Assembly (NCBI GenBank): GCA_903858115.1 | Contig: CAIOHR010000231.1 | Location: 1 to 64,000, forward strand | Reading direction: 5' to 3' | Source: an uncultured Pirellula sp. | GTDB taxonomy: Bacteria > Planctomycetota > Planctomycetia > Pirellulales > Pirellulaceae | DNA: 64,000 nucleotides | In this document: positions 24,712-34,701 of the stretch, one piece after another | Layout of the letters: each line of letters opens with the position of its first letter | How positions within the stretch are numbered: the stretch's first letter is position 1 | The notes under the pieces: generated by a model | Databases searched by the model: none | Told to the model about the DNA's origin: nothing | What the model saw: the letters and a program-made list of their open reading frames with translations, nothing else | Made by a program: the position numbers and the translations under genes

Positions 24712-25549
24712 ACACCCCATCCAATCGAAATCCACCAAGGCTCCGGAGGGATAAATTGTCCCGGAGCCACAGGTGAGAGAGGTATCGGAGGAGCTACCAA
24801 ACCCACTCCGCCATTATCAAGAGTTTCCTCCTCGGTGCACGTCGGTGGTCCCGAGGGATTTATGAAACAGTGTCCATGAATCGGTCCCATGATCTTGTAC
24901 CAAGTATCGTCTACAAAAATGTAGTCGGCACAATCACCTTCAGGAGACGTCGACCCTGGAGGAAGGTAATAGTGCCCCGTTGTGTCGGACCAAACCAATA
25001 CTGGAACTGATGAATTGTTCTCTACTGAACCTGGAAACCAATAATTGACCTGGCCGTGCACCCACTCCTGAATGTCTTCCAAAATCCCGGACCTTGAAAA
25101 TGATCCTGATGAAATCGTTGCGAATGCTCCATAAACCCGAGGTAACTCGCCGTCAGTAATCGTCAACGTCGAACCAAGCGTTGAGTAAATCGGCGTTGAG
25201 GCAATGTTGTAGCTACCGTCTTGTGTAGATACTGCAAACGATAACGTTGAAGAAGTGTTTTCTCCTTCAATGAGTTGAGTCAAGAAAATATTTTTCCCGC
25301 CCGAGTTAAAAACAACAACAAAAGCATCTGCTGTTCCAGTACCTTCAGGCACGTACCATAACTGTCCACCTGAAAACATCACATTACCAGAAGTTGGCGG
25401 AATCACGATCTCCGAAGAAGTTGGATCGACTTCAATTCCTATCTCAAAATCAAGATAAACCTTACTACCCGGCAAATAGGATTGAGCACTTGCATTTGCG
25501 ATTAAGAGAACAGAACAGAACAGAACAGAACAGAACAGAAGCGATTCAT
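24708..25549 (-). CDS. Secreted hypothetical protein, repeat-switched, OFF in this sequence
   Basis: The mature part is about 255 residues, beta-rich, with no family I recognise (ends PPEPWWISIGWGV). The ATG at 25549 has AAAGGA seven bases upstream and codes MNRFCSVLF..., but six TTCTG units (CAGAA on the plus strand) then lead to a TAA after 15 codons. The long frame has no ATG: upstream it reaches TAG. Removing one five-base unit joins ATG and long frame into MNRFCSVLFCSVLLIANASAQ, a textbook signal peptide cleaved after ASA. I therefore read this as a contingency gene in the off phase, about 275 residues when on. A fixed pseudogene or indel error is the alternative. It overlaps the next gene by ATGA. 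Confidence 0.75.
25511..25540 (-). repeat. Pentanucleotide tract (CAGAA)6 inside a signal-peptide region
   Basis: Six perfect CAGAA copies (TTCTG on the coding strand) preceded by a degenerate GAGAA, lying between the start codon at 25547-25549 and the mature protein. Since five is not a multiple of three, each unit gained or lost shifts the frame. Five or eight units would be in frame; six are present. Confidence 0.95.
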
Positions 25550-25806
25550 AAATGTATCCTTTTCTAGAACTGAGACATCACTCGCTAGGACCGAGAGCTA
25601 CACTCAAAAAATCGTAACACATGGAGTATCCAGAATCAAATTGCCCGGAAGTCTGTCTACTTTCCTGCTTTCCGTGGATGGATGCAGAGGACGCAACCAC
25701 TTGTCGTGGCCGTAGTCGACGGGAATGTTTCTTGGTGGCAATGGACTAACTAACAGAGTATCAACGCAATAGAGAAATTTGCAGGGAGAAGATTCGAATG
25801 GATACA

Positions 25807-26931
25807 CTACGGCTTTGTGCCTCGATTGGCTTCTGATTGAAATCGATCAAGCCAGTTTGCTGTGATGGCGGCACCGATGTCGTTTGGTTTGTTCTCTCGA
25901 AGTTCCTTCGATGATTTGCCCCAGTAGAAACTAATCCAACCATCAACGTATCCACTGGATCCCTCGACGAACTCCATCAATTCTTCTTGAGTGCATGCCA
26001 GTGGAAACATCTCTTCCACGACGAGCGGTTTGCCAACTTCGTAAGCTTTCAATGCCACGAGTGCTTTCTCGACTTCGCCCTTCTTGGGATAGAAATGCAC
26101 GGAGTTGAAATCGAGCCGGGCGCCAACGGGTGAGTCGCCAAAGAGTGGTTTGCCTCCACCGAACACAAACACCCAAGGGATCTCGCCGACGGTAATGAGA
26201 TGAGAGGGGTCTTCGGACTTGATCGCGGTCACCATTTTATTGACCCATTGCGTTGCAACTTCTTCGCGCGATCGTCCTTTCAAGTCCAGTGTTAGTCGTT
26301 GAACGAAATGCTTGCCCGCGAGTTCTCCTGCTAGCCATTCCTTCTCGGGCTCTTTACCTGCCAAGATCGGTTCGTTCATGAGGTCGTAGCAAAATACAGC
26401 GTTGCTCTCTTTGCATGTTTTCGCGATCGCGCTCCAGAATGTCGCTTGGTCTTTCCAGCGTTCTTGTTCTTCGAGCGCGTCAAACCATGCCGGCACGTTG
26501 GCTTTGTGGTAGCAAGCCAATCCGGTGATGTCGAGATAGAGCCCAAGTTCTTCGGCTAACACGAGCAATTTTCGAAGGCGCTCGAGATACGAGGCTCGTA
26601 CGGACTTGTCATCGTTGATCGCGAGCCCGAGTTGGAGATGGATCCGCACACAATTCGCCCCGAGTGCCTTGATCTCGGCAAAATCTTCGCGGACCGTGTT
26701 CCATTCGTCTTCCCAATACTCATCGAGTAGTCGTCCACGATCGTCGTGATCGTAGTTCACGCCCCATATCACGAATTTTGTTCCGGAATCTGCTTTCACA
26801 AAATGATGGCCATCGTCGCTAACGCGAATCCGTTCCATAGCAATCACTGGTGCGATGGAGGAAAAACAGCCGCTGATTGCGAAAAAGAACAACACAATAC
26901 GAGCCATGCGGCAAGCCAAGCTGGTGGTCAT
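25807..26931 (-). CDS. Secreted glycoside hydrolase, GH5-like
   Basis: A 374-residue exported glycosidase. The start is the ATG at 26931, giving a leader with core RIVLFFFAISGCFSSIAPVIA. The (beta/alpha)8 clan A pattern is visible: FVIWGVNY near the start, NCVRIHLQLG (R96), acid/base E187 in CYDLMNEP, and nucleophile E306 or E307 in KPLVVEEMF. GH5 enzymes cleave beta-linked glucans, mannans and related chains. Subfamily and substrate cannot be told here. It fits a polysaccharide-degrading lifestyle together with the sulfatase and esterases. It is divergent from the large fusion gene. Confidence 0.8.
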   Translation of the reverse strand: MTTSLACRMARIVLFFFAISGCFSSIAPVIAMERIRVSDDGHHFVKADSGTKFVIWGVNYDHDDRGRLLDEYWEDEWNTVREDFAEIKALGANCVRIHLQLGLAINDDKSVRASYLERLRKLLVLAEELGLYLDITGLACYHKANVPAWFDALEEQERWKDQATFWSAIAKTCKESNAVFCYDLMNEPILAGKEPEKEWLAGELAGKHFVQRLTLDLKGRSREEVATQWVNKMVTAIKSEDPSHLITVGEIPWVFVFGGGKPLFGDSPVGARLDFNSVHFYPKKGEVEKALVALKAYEVGKPLVVEEMFPLACTQEELMEFVEGSSGYVDGWISFYWGKSSKELRENKPNDIGAAITANWLDRFQSEANRGTKP

Positions 26932-27150
26932 CAAATTTATCTCTCTACATGCTCAAGCGAAATGCGGTCGAGCGAACGCTTGAAGTTTGGCGATATCCAA
27001 GCTGTTTCGATCCATCGCGTTCATCCATACAATTGCGATGCAGTTTGAGTATAATCGATTTCCTTAACTGCCCACCCAGGGTGACGATCGCCGCCTGGAT
27101 GGAGCTCGTCGCCTTCCAATCTTCCCTTACCTCTCCTTGCCACTGCTGTC

Positions 27151-30100
27151 ATGAAAAACAAATTGATGCTACTAGGCCTCCTCTTCCTGGGTTGGTTGCC
27201 CATGCTGCAGGCGGCCGACACGTTGGTTTTTGAACCTGCCAACAAATCGAACAATGCCAAACACGTTGTTTTGATCGCTGGCGACGAAGAGTATCGGACG
27301 GAAGAATCGATGCCGATGTTGGGCAAGATTCTCAGTCAAAAGCACAACTTCAAATGCACCGTCGTATTCTCCCTTGGGCCGGACGGTGCGGACTACATCG
27401 ACGCCAACAATCAGCAAGGGCTCCGTGGCTTGAGCGCGTTGTCTAGTGCAGACCTCATGATCATCGGCACTCGGTTTCGGCAGCCTGTCGCGGAAGAAGC
27501 CAAGCATATCGCGAGCTACTTGAACGCAGGCAAACCTGTGATTGGAATCCGTACAGCAACGCACGCCTTTCGCGGCAATGGCACTTTCGATGCGTTGAAG
27601 TTTGATGACTTTGGACTCAAAATCTTGGGTGAAACCTGGGTAAGCCATCATGGAAAACACAAAGTACAAGGCGCACGGGGTGTAGCAGCCGCGGACAAAC
27701 AATCCCATCCTATCTTGAAAGGCGTTAAGGATGTGTTTTGTCCCTCGGACGTTTACGGCGTGATCCATCTTGCGGATTCTGACGAGATCTTGTTGCGAGC
27801 TGCGGTCACCGAGTCGATGGACCCTTCGTCCGCGAATGTTGTTGGCAAACTCAATGAGCCGATGCAGCCCTTTGCATGGATTCGCGAGTACAAGACGCCG
27901 AACGGTAGTGGGAAAGGAAAAGCGTTCTGCACCACGGGCGGCGCTTCCGTCGATTTTATGAGCGAAGGGTTGCGACGCATGGTCGTGAACGCGGCTCTTC
28001 ATTTGACTGGTCAATCTGTACCAGAGAACGCAGATGTGTCATTCGTGGATCCGTTTTATCCAAGCTTCTTTGGCTTTATCAACGACAAGACTTATTGGAA
28101 AACACAAAACAAGAAGCCAGAAGATTTTGGATTAGGCAAGACACCGAGCATGCCAGATCCGCAGGGAACACCGGTTTGGAATTTCCGCCCGAAACCAGTT
28201 TCGACAACGAGCGTTGTTGCACCGATGGAGTTCCGTCAAGGGGAACGAATCGCATTCATGGGTAGCTCACTTGCTGAGCGAATGAATTTGTTTGGTTACT
28301 TTGAAACGCTATTGCACACGCGTTTCCCGAACAAACAGTTAGTTGTCAGGAACTTTGGTTGGCCAGCGGACGAAGTTGGCAACCAACAGCGACCGGACAA
28401 CTACACGAAGATCGATGACCCCTTAGAGGTATTCGGTCCAGAAACGTTCATCTGTTTCTTTGGATTCAATGAGCACTTTGCCGGAGATACGCCGGAACAA
28501 CTCAAGGCGTTTCGAGATCAATACGCGAAATGGATCGAGACTAAGAAGGCCAAGTTTTCGAAAGAAGGACGCGAAGCACGATTTGTTCTGGTATCGCCGG
28601 TCGCTATGGAATCGGCAAACAATCGACATCTTCCTGACGGCGCAAAGAGCAATGTCACACTTGCCAAGTATGTGAATGCGATCCAAGGGTTAGCCGCGGA
28701 GCTTCGCGTTCCTTTTGTTGACCTGTTTGCTCCGACGGCGAAAGCTTTTGCAGCCGATAGCAAATTGCAATTCACGATCAATGGCATTCACTTGAATGAG
28801 CCGGGTGATCGAATGGTATCGATCGAGCTCGATCGACAGTTGTTCCAATCGAAACATCCGACGGGTACCGATGTCTCGATCTTTCACAATACACGCCAGT
28901 GGGTGAACGATAAGTCCTGGTTGCATTTGCAAGACTACCGCATGCTCAACGGCTGGTACGTCTACGGTGGGCGTCGAACTTGGGACACAGAGACGTTCCC
29001 TGGTGAGTACCAAAAGATCCGGAAAATGGTTGCCGTACGTGATCAATACATATGGGACATCGTTGTTGGGAAGAAGGTTGCAGAGAAACCCGACGATTCC
29101 AAGACGGGAGAGGTCTTTATTCCAGAGACGATGTTCGGTACGCGAGATGAAGCCTTTCGACGTGGGCGCGAGCCAAAGACGTTGGTCTACCCAACACCTG
29201 CGGAATCGATTGCGCAGATGAAGGTCCCAGAGGGCTTTGAAGTACAACTCTTTGCTTCTGAGAAAGATTTTCCGGAACTAGCAAATCCGACGCAGATGGC
29301 TTTCGACAAGAAGGGCCGACTGTGGGTTTCTTGTATGATTAACTATCCGCAGTGGCTTCCAGGAGCTGCAAAGCCCGGAGATAAGTTGTTGATTTTCGAA
29401 GATACCAATAACGATGGAAAAGCGGATGTCTGCAAAACGTTCTATGACAAATTGATTTGTCCGACCGGTTTTGAATTTCATGAAGACGGAGTGCTCGTGG
29501 TGGATGAGCCGCGCATCCTGTTTCTGAGGGACACCGACGGAAATGATGCCGCGGACGAAGTCATCCACATGATCGATGGTATCGCAACTGACGATACGCA
29601 CCATACGATGGGTGCATGGGAATGGTCGCATGGTGGATCGCTTTATATGCTCGAAGGCGTTTCCATGTCCACGACTCTCGAAACTCCGTGGGGACCGTTC
29701 CGTAGCAACGGACCTTCTGGCTGTTACGTGTTCGACCCGAAGACATGGAAATTTCGACACTTTAGGACTCCAGGCTATGGTAATCCGTGGTGCATGGTCT
29801 TTGACAAGTGGGGGATGGGAATCATTGGTGATGGTACCAATGCGCAGCAGCATTGGACCAGTCCGTTGGCAGGTTATGCGGTTTCCACTCGAAAGACACT
29901 GCGGCCGAACTTTGATAATCAAGGGATGCGACCTGCGATCGGAAACGACTTTCTGTATAGTCGCCAATTCCCAGACAGTGTGCAGGGGCAGTTCGTCTAT
30001 GCGTGCGTGATCAACATGCACGGCATGCCTCGCTTCACCTTGCGAGACGAACCAGGCACAGCAGGTTTTGCAGGCGAACGAATCGAAGATCTTCTCAGTT

Positions 30101-31881
30101 CGACGGATAATTTCTTCCGCCCCATCGATCCTCAAATTGGTCCAGATGGTGCGTTGTGGTTTGGCGATTGGTGCAATGCACTGATTGGCCATATGCAATA
30201 CTCGCAACGAGATCCGAATCGGGATCACGAGCACGGCAGATTGTATCGATTGGTCTACAAAGACAAGCCTTTGCTAAAGCCAGTGCTTCAGGCCGATGCG
30301 ACGATCGAACAACTGCTTGCCCAGTTGGAAGAGTATGAACCGAGGACGCGATACCGTGCACGACGTGAGTTGCGAGCTCGCGATGAGGCTCAGGTTCTTG
30401 CGGCCGTTGATAAGTGGATCGCTGGTGATGTTGCTGAAACGCGGCTTTGCGAAGCGTTGTGGTTACAGGAGAGTTTTGGCCTGGTAAATCCAGCTTTGGT
30501 GAAACGATTGATGTCAGCCAAAGATTTCCATGCACGAGCAGCCGTCGTTCACACGATAGGGAACGAAGTCGAACGCTATCCAGACGCGTTCGCCATTTTC
30601 AAGACGGCCATCCAGGATGAGCACCCACGCGTTCGGCTGGAAGCCGTGCGTGGTTTGAGCTACATCCGTACTCCGGAGTCCGCCGAGGTGGTGTTGCAAG
30701 TTGCGCTCAAGCCGATGGATTATTGGATCGAGTACACGTTGGAACACACGTTGCATGCTCTTCAACCAATCGTCGATCCTGCTATTCAAGCAGGTAAGTT
30801 CCTTGCGAATACGAACGATGGACGAATGAAGTATTACGAAGACTACAAGATTGCTTCTGGTCCTGGAGGAAGGGTGCTCAAGCCGTTGAAGGATGCCGAG
30901 AACACGGAGCTCCCACTACGAAAACGGGAAGAAGCATTGCGCACATTGGCAGGCATCCAAGGAGGAAACGCTAACAAAGGAAACGTCGTCTATAGTCGCG
31001 TCTGCTCCGCGTGTCACCAAATCGGAAGCGAAGGCAAAGCCTTTGGACCGCGATTGGATGATGTGGGTAGTCGGTACTCGAAAGAGAACATCATTCGTCA
31101 CATCCTGTGGCCCAATGATACGATTGCCAAGGGGTATGAGACGTTGCAGATTGTGACGACAGACGATGAGGTGGTTACGGGCTTTGTGCTCAAGGAAACA
31201 GCCGACGCAGTTACGCTCGGGGTTGCTACCAACGATGGCAAAGGGAAAGAGCGGATGATCGCCAAGTCCGATATCGAGCTACGCAAAGAAATGAAAGCTA
31301 GTTCGATGCCGGAAGGTCTAGCGAAAACGATCGGGCCAGGTGAGTTTCTTGATTTGATCGAGTATCTCGCGAAGCAGAATCTTTTTGTGATTCGAGAAGA
31401 TGGTTGGATCGAGACCGGACTAGCCTCGGAGGGGGCCATCCGAAAGCACGGAGAATTCGCGGAAATCTCGCGTGATGCTCAATTGCAAATACCTTCAAGT
31501 TTTCCAACGAATTGGTCTGAACAAGCAAACTTGGTTTTGAGCGCGGTTGATCCTGCACAACGTGAGTTTGCATTCCATTCACCCGATGGAGGCAGTGCGT
31601 CACCAGCGGTCGGAGTTCGATTGGCATCAGAATCGGAGATCCGACATGTTTACTTGCAAAACCGTCGCAACGATCAGTTTTATGATCGAGCGAAGAACTT
31701 AGCGGTTTGGGTTTCTATGGATGGAAAAGATTGGAAGCAAGTTTGGAAGTCCGAAAAGCCAGCCGCAGATTACAAGATTGATTTGCCCGCTGGTACACGT
31801 GGTCGCTATCTCAAGATTGGGATCGATGGTAGCGGAATCCTTCACCTCAACCAGGTTGTGGTGTACGGCAATCGCAAGTAG
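27151..31881 (+). CDS. Giant ThuA + SGNH hydrolase + PVC-type dehydrogenase/cytochrome c fusion
   Basis: A 1576-residue exported protein (leader MKNKLMLLGLLFLGWLPMLQA). In order: a ThuA-like trehalose-utilisation domain (about 30-290; HVVLIAGDEEYR, GKPVIGIRTATHAF); an SGNH/GDSL-type region (about 365-565; IAFMGSSLAERM, FFGFNEHF, INGIHLNEPGD); a PVC-type membrane-bound dehydrogenase propeller (about 690-1060; GFEVQLFASEKDFPELANPTQMAFD); a HEAT-like region (about 1080-1210); a cytochrome c with one heme site C1285-SAC-H1289; and a C-terminal discoidin-like jelly roll (about 1470-1570). The propeller-cytochrome pair suggests periplasmic sugar or alcohol oxidation; ThuA and SGNH suggest carbohydrate work. 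Such proteins are a planctomycete/verrucomicrobial speciality with little biochemistry known. Confidence 0.88.
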   Translation: MKNKLMLLGLLFLGWLPMLQAADTLVFEPANKSNNAKHVVLIAGDEEYRTEESMPMLGKILSQKHNFKCTVVFSLGPDGADYIDANNQQGLRGLSALSSADLMIIGTRFRQPVAEEAKHIASYLNAGKPVIGIRTATHAFRGNGTFDALKFDDFGLKILGETWVSHHGKHKVQGARGVAAADKQSHPILKGVKDVFCPSDVYGVIHLADSDEILLRAAVTESMDPSSANVVGKLNEPMQPFAWIREYKTPNGSGKGKAFCTTGGASVDFMSEGLRRMVVNAALHLTGQSVPENADVSFVDPFYPSFFGFINDKTYWKTQNKKPEDFGLGKTPSMPDPQGTPVWNFRPKPVSTTSVVAPMEFRQGERIAFMGSSLAERMNLFGYFETLLHTRFPNKQLVVRNFGWPADEVGNQQRPDNYTKIDDPLEVFGPETFICFFGFNEHFAGDTPEQLKAFRDQYAKWIETKKAKFSKEGREARFVLVSPVAMESANNRHLPDGAKSNVTLAKYVNAIQGLAAELRVPFVDLFAPTAKAFAADSKLQFTINGIHLNEPGDRMVSIELDRQLFQSKHPTGTDVSIFHNTRQWVNDKSWLHLQDYRMLNGWYVYGGRRTWDTETFPGEYQKIRKMVAVRDQYIWDIVVGKKVAEKPDDSKTGEVFIPETMFGTRDEAFRRGREPKTLVYPTPAESIAQMKVPEGFEVQLFASEKDFPELANPTQMAFDKKGRLWVSCMINYPQWLPGAAKPGDKLLIFEDTNNDGKADVCKTFYDKLICPTGFEFHEDGVLVVDEPRILFLRDTDGNDAADEVIHMIDGIATDDTHHTMGAWEWSHGGSLYMLEGVSMSTTLETPWGPFRSNGPSGCYVFDPKTWKFRHFRTPGYGNPWCMVFDKWGMGIIGDGTNAQQHWTSPLAGYAVSTRKTLRPNFDNQGMRPAIGNDFLYSRQFPDSVQGQFVYACVINMHGMPRFTLRDEPGTAGFAGERIEDLLSSTDNFFRPIDPQIGPDGALWFGDWCNALIGHMQYSQRDPNRDHEHGRLYRLVYKDKPLLKPVLQADATIEQLLAQLEEYEPRTRYRARRELRARDEAQVLAAVDKWIAGDVAETRLCEALWLQESFGLVNPALVKRLMSAKDFHARAAVVHTIGNEVERYPDAFAIFKTAIQDEHPRVRLEAVRGLSYIRTPESAEVVLQVALKPMDYWIEYTLEHTLHALQPIVDPAIQAGKFLANTNDGRMKYYEDYKIASGPGGRVLKPLKDAENTELPLRKREEALRTLAGIQGGNANKGNVVYSRVCSACHQIGSEGKAFGPRLDDVGSRYSKENIIRHILWPNDTIAKGYETLQIVTTDDEVVTGFVLKETADAVTLGVATNDGKGKERMIAKSDIELRKEMKASSMPEGLAKTIGPGEFLDLIEYLAKQNLFVIREDGWIETGLASEGAIRKHGEFAEISRDAQLQIPSSFPTNWSEQANLVLSAVDPAQREFAFHSPDGGSASPAVGVRLASESEIRHVYLQNRRNDQFYDRAKNLAVWVSMDGKDWKQVWKSEKPAADYKIDLPAGTRGRYLKIGIDGSGILHLNQVVVYGNRK

Positions 31882-31901
31882 ATTCGATCGGTTTGGTAAT
31901 T

Positions 31902-31943
31902 GACGTTGAATCGAAGGTTTTTATTTACTTTCGATTCAACGTC
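31902..31943 (+). terminator. 14-bp perfect stem-loop after the giant fusion gene
   Basis: GACGTTGAATCGAA (31902-31915) and TTCGATTCAACGTC (31930-31943) are exact inverted copies around a 14-base AT-rich loop, 20 bp after the stop. It probably ends or protects the transcript. No T-run follows. Confidence 0.6.
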
Positions 31944-32028
31944 CTGTCGCTGATGTCTGAACTCCGTGTTTCCAGGCAGCCTTCTCCTTTTCCCTCTCCC
32001 TCCATCCAGGAATCCGTTAGGTAAACCT

Positions 32029-33138
32029 ATGTCTAAAGCGCAATCCAGTTCGCAATTGATGTCACAAACTTCGCGTCGTCGTTTTCTATGTACTGTGGGT
32101 GCGACTTCTGCATGCATCGCGGGAGCTCCGAGTATTTTGACTGCGAGTAGAACCAATAACGAGATCGTCGTAGGAACAGCTCCCTACACGTTTCGTGTCG
32201 TTCATAACTGTGTCGAGTTGCCCTCGCAGTACACATGGCAGACAACACACAATGTGGCCGTCGACTCGGATAACAACCTGTATGTGATTCACGAGGGTTT
32301 GAGAGACAAAAAGGATCACCCTTCTATCTTTGTTTTTGACGAGAAAGGGAAGTTTATACGAGCTTTCGGTCAGCAGTTTCAGGGAGGAGGGCACGGCATC
32401 GAGGTTCGGAAAGAAGGAAGCGAACAGTTCTTGTATGTGGCTGGGTATCAGCAAGTGAAAACCTTTGCCAAGATGACTTTGAAGGGAGATGTGTTGTGGG
32501 AACGTCGCGCGCCGAAGGAGTCTGGAGTCTATCACCCAGACGAAGCAGAGAATCCCAAGGGTGATTGGGGCCGCGATCGATTTATGCCCACCAATTTTGC
32601 CTTCCTTCCTGACGGCGGCTTTTTCTTAGCAGATGGTTACGGGGCTTTTCATATTCACCGCTATGACAAAGATGGAAAGTGGCTCAAGTCGTTTGGCGGA
32701 GCAGGAAAAGGAGAAGGAACCTTTAACACGCCACACGGTTTATGGATCGACGATCGAAACGCGGCCGCTCCAAAACTGGTAGTGACCGATCGTGCACACA
32801 ACACTTTACAGATCTTCGATCTCGAGGGTAAATATGAGAAAACGATCGCCGGATTCGGCCTGCCAGCAAACGTGGATCGACAAGGCGATTTGCTCCTCGT
32901 ACCCGAACTCAAGGCGCGAGTTTCCTTATTGGACAAAGATTACAAGACAGTCAGTCAGTTGGGTAGCGATGTCGAGCGTATCACCGCTGATAGCAAGAAT
33001 ACGATTCGGCAAGACGAGTCCAAGTGGATAGACGGCAAGTTTGTGCACCCTCACGATGCCTGTTTTGATCTTAGGGGAAACATCTACGTTGCAGAATGGG
33101 TGAAAACAGGCCGAATTACCAAACTTGTAAAGGTTTAG
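32029..33138 (+). CDS. Tat-exported NHL/6-bladed beta-propeller protein
   Basis: A 369-residue protein. The start ATG at 32029 leads to a twin-arginine signal (SRRRFLCTVGATSACIAGAPS), so it is probably folded before export. The rest is NHL-type propeller sequence: WQTTHNVAVDSDNNLYVIHEG, FDEKGKFIRAFGQQF, KSFGGAGKGEGTFNTPHGLWID, HDACFDLRGNIYVAEW. Relatives are annotated as peptidylglycine monooxygenase-like or as propeller proteins of unknown ligand. It follows the giant fusion by 147 bp on the same strand, with a strong hairpin between, so co-regulation is not assured. Confidence 0.8.
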   Translation: MSKAQSSSQLMSQTSRRRFLCTVGATSACIAGAPSILTASRTNNEIVVGTAPYTFRVVHNCVELPSQYTWQTTHNVAVDSDNNLYVIHEGLRDKKDHPSIFVFDEKGKFIRAFGQQFQGGGHGIEVRKEGSEQFLYVAGYQQVKTFAKMTLKGDVLWERRAPKESGVYHPDEAENPKGDWGRDRFMPTNFAFLPDGGFFLADGYGAFHIHRYDKDGKWLKSFGGAGKGEGTFNTPHGLWIDDRNAAAPKLVVTDRAHNTLQIFDLEGKYEKTIAGFGLPANVDRQGDLLLVPELKARVSLLDKDYKTVSQLGSDVERITADSKNTIRQDESKWIDGKFVHPHDACFDLRGNIYVAEWVKTGRITKLVKV

Positions 33139-33201
33139 AATTGATTTAGACTTGGATATCCAACTTTGGTAGTTCAGTTTTCGCAACGATAGGTTTTAAG
33201 A

Positions 33202-33486
33202 ATGAGTGCGGCAACAATGGCAGCAACGGCGGCTGCGGCTGCTGCGATGCAAGCGTTAAAGGCTAGCGGTGTGATCGTACACGTCGAGCCACAAGAGATT
33301 TTGCGAGTCGTTTCGCAGCAATCCGGTGCATTGGTTGTACGATCCACGTTTGGGATACTGAGCACGCACTATAGCTATATCACAAGCTACAAGGGGCTGG
33401 CCTTTTATGCGACGAGCCCTACGCCTCTCGAGTTTCCGGCTGGGACCGAATTGATCGATGCGAAATCTATCTGGGTACCTGGGTAG
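33202..33486 (+). CDS. Small hypothetical protein
   Basis: A 94-residue frame starting MSAATMAATAAAAAAMQALKASGVIVHVEP. An alanine-rich helical start leads into a beta-rich domain (LVVRSTFGILSTHYSYITSYKGLAFYA). Composition and codon use look protein-like, and it stands in its own space between two clear genes. No family is recognised; the Ala-rich segment is too polar overall to call a membrane anchor. Confidence 0.6.
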   Translation: MSAATMAATAAAAAAMQALKASGVIVHVEPQEILRVVSQQSGALVVRSTFGILSTHYSYITSYKGLAFYATSPTPLEFPAGTELIDAKSIWVPG

Positions 33487-33585
33487 CATCCGATTGTGTT
33501 CGTTTGAACGATTCCTGTGCTCTTTACTCGGTAGATAACTATTCCATCCACGAACACTGGCCCTACGATAGCACTAGAACCATGT

Positions 33586-34593
33586 TTGGTGCCAAAGCCT
33601 AGTGTGGTGCCACCTACGAACTGGTTCGCCAGAGGCATTTTGTTCATTTGCACAACCTTGGTGGGCTTGGCGTGGATTCCGATGTTCGGATCAATGTTTA
33701 GTTCGTGGCATGCGGTCTTCGATCTTTTTTGTCACACGTCTTGGCACTGCTTATTTGGTCTGACCGCGATTGGAACGGTCATCGTTCTAGGAAAAGTTCT
33801 GAATACCAGCATGGCAGGGCGTTGGATGGTCCGACTTTGGCTGTGCGCTGTGCCATGGACTTACTTTCTTGTTGTGGTCCAACCGTGGGCTACCCTTCCT
33901 TTAGTCCAAAATGATCCTTCGGCTATTGGTTTGAAAATCTACTCCTGGAACTTCCTGATCAGCAACAACGATTTGGAAGACGTGGTCCGTCATGTGAGGA
34001 AGCAAAACGCAGATGTCGTTGCTCTCCTTGAAATCGGAGAGCACCAAGTAGACGCTTTGAAGGGGCTAACTGAGGACTATGCTTTCCATGTATGGATACC
34101 AGACGGTGCAGCAGGGGTGGCCGTGCTGAGCAAAGTTCAAAATACATCATTCGAAATTCTCGATCTAGGAGGTGCAGGGATGCCCGCTGTCGAGGTAAAT
34201 CTGCCGGCAAATGATCGGTCCAAAGCGATGCAGCTCCTTGCCGTGCATACCCGATCGCCTCGAGTGCATCCGTTGAGAACCAAGCAACGGGATCGACAAC
34301 TGGCAGCAATTGGCGAGTGGGCTGCTGCTAAGGTTGGGACCTCGTACGCTGTTGTTGGCGATCTCAACATCACCCCGTGGTCTAGACCGTTTCATCAATT
34401 GCTTCGATCCGGCAACCTGCGCGACAGTCGGTGGCATCGAGGATACTACGGTTCATGGCCAGCTCCGCTCCGGTTCTTTGGCATTCCGATTGATCACTTT
34501 CTCGCCAGCAATCAGTGTGAGGTTTTGTATCGCGATGTGGACCCTTATTTCGGGCTCTCGGACCATCGCCCCATTGTCGCTATCGTCAAGTAA
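33586..34593 (+). CDS. Membrane-anchored endonuclease/exonuclease/phosphatase (EEP) family protein
   Basis: About 335 residues: three membrane segments in the first 110 (GILFICTTLVGLAWIPMFG, TSWHCLFGLTAIGTVIVLG and a third near LCAVPWTYFLVVVQ), then an EEP domain facing outward. EEP motifs: LKIYSWNFLISN with catalytic Asn, DVVALLEIGE (metal Glu), VVGDLNITPWS (DxN) and GLSDHRPIVAIV (terminal DH). The family includes DNases, phosphodiesterases and lipid phosphatases; similar membrane-linked forms are often called 'endonuclease/exonuclease/phosphatase family' with no assay. The start is uncertain: TTG at 33586 or GTG at 33589, with no ATG in frame nearby. Confidence 0.8.
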   Translation: MVPKPSVVPPTNWFARGILFICTTLVGLAWIPMFGSMFSSWHAVFDLFCHTSWHCLFGLTAIGTVIVLGKVLNTSMAGRWMVRLWLCAVPWTYFLVVVQPWATLPLVQNDPSAIGLKIYSWNFLISNNDLEDVVRHVRKQNADVVALLEIGEHQVDALKGLTEDYAFHVWIPDGAAGVAVLSKVQNTSFEILDLGGAGMPAVEVNLPANDRSKAMQLLAVHTRSPRVHPLRTKQRDRQLAAIGEWAAAKVGTSYAVVGDLNITPWSRPFHQLLRSGNLRDSRWHRGYYGSWPAPLRFFGIPIDHFLASNQCEVLYRDVDPYFGLSDHRPIVAIVK

Positions 34594-34701
34594 TCATGAA
34601 GTTGCGACTGCGAGAACTTGTCTTATTGTGCCAAGTGTGCTTTGACGATCACTCGACTGACACACTACAATTTAGAGGTTATTCAAACTAGGAGATTGTG
34701 T

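Noticed and set aside
29278..30234. 318-codon frame antisense to the giant fusion gene
   Set aside because: Shadow of a well-supported gene; no family resemblance.
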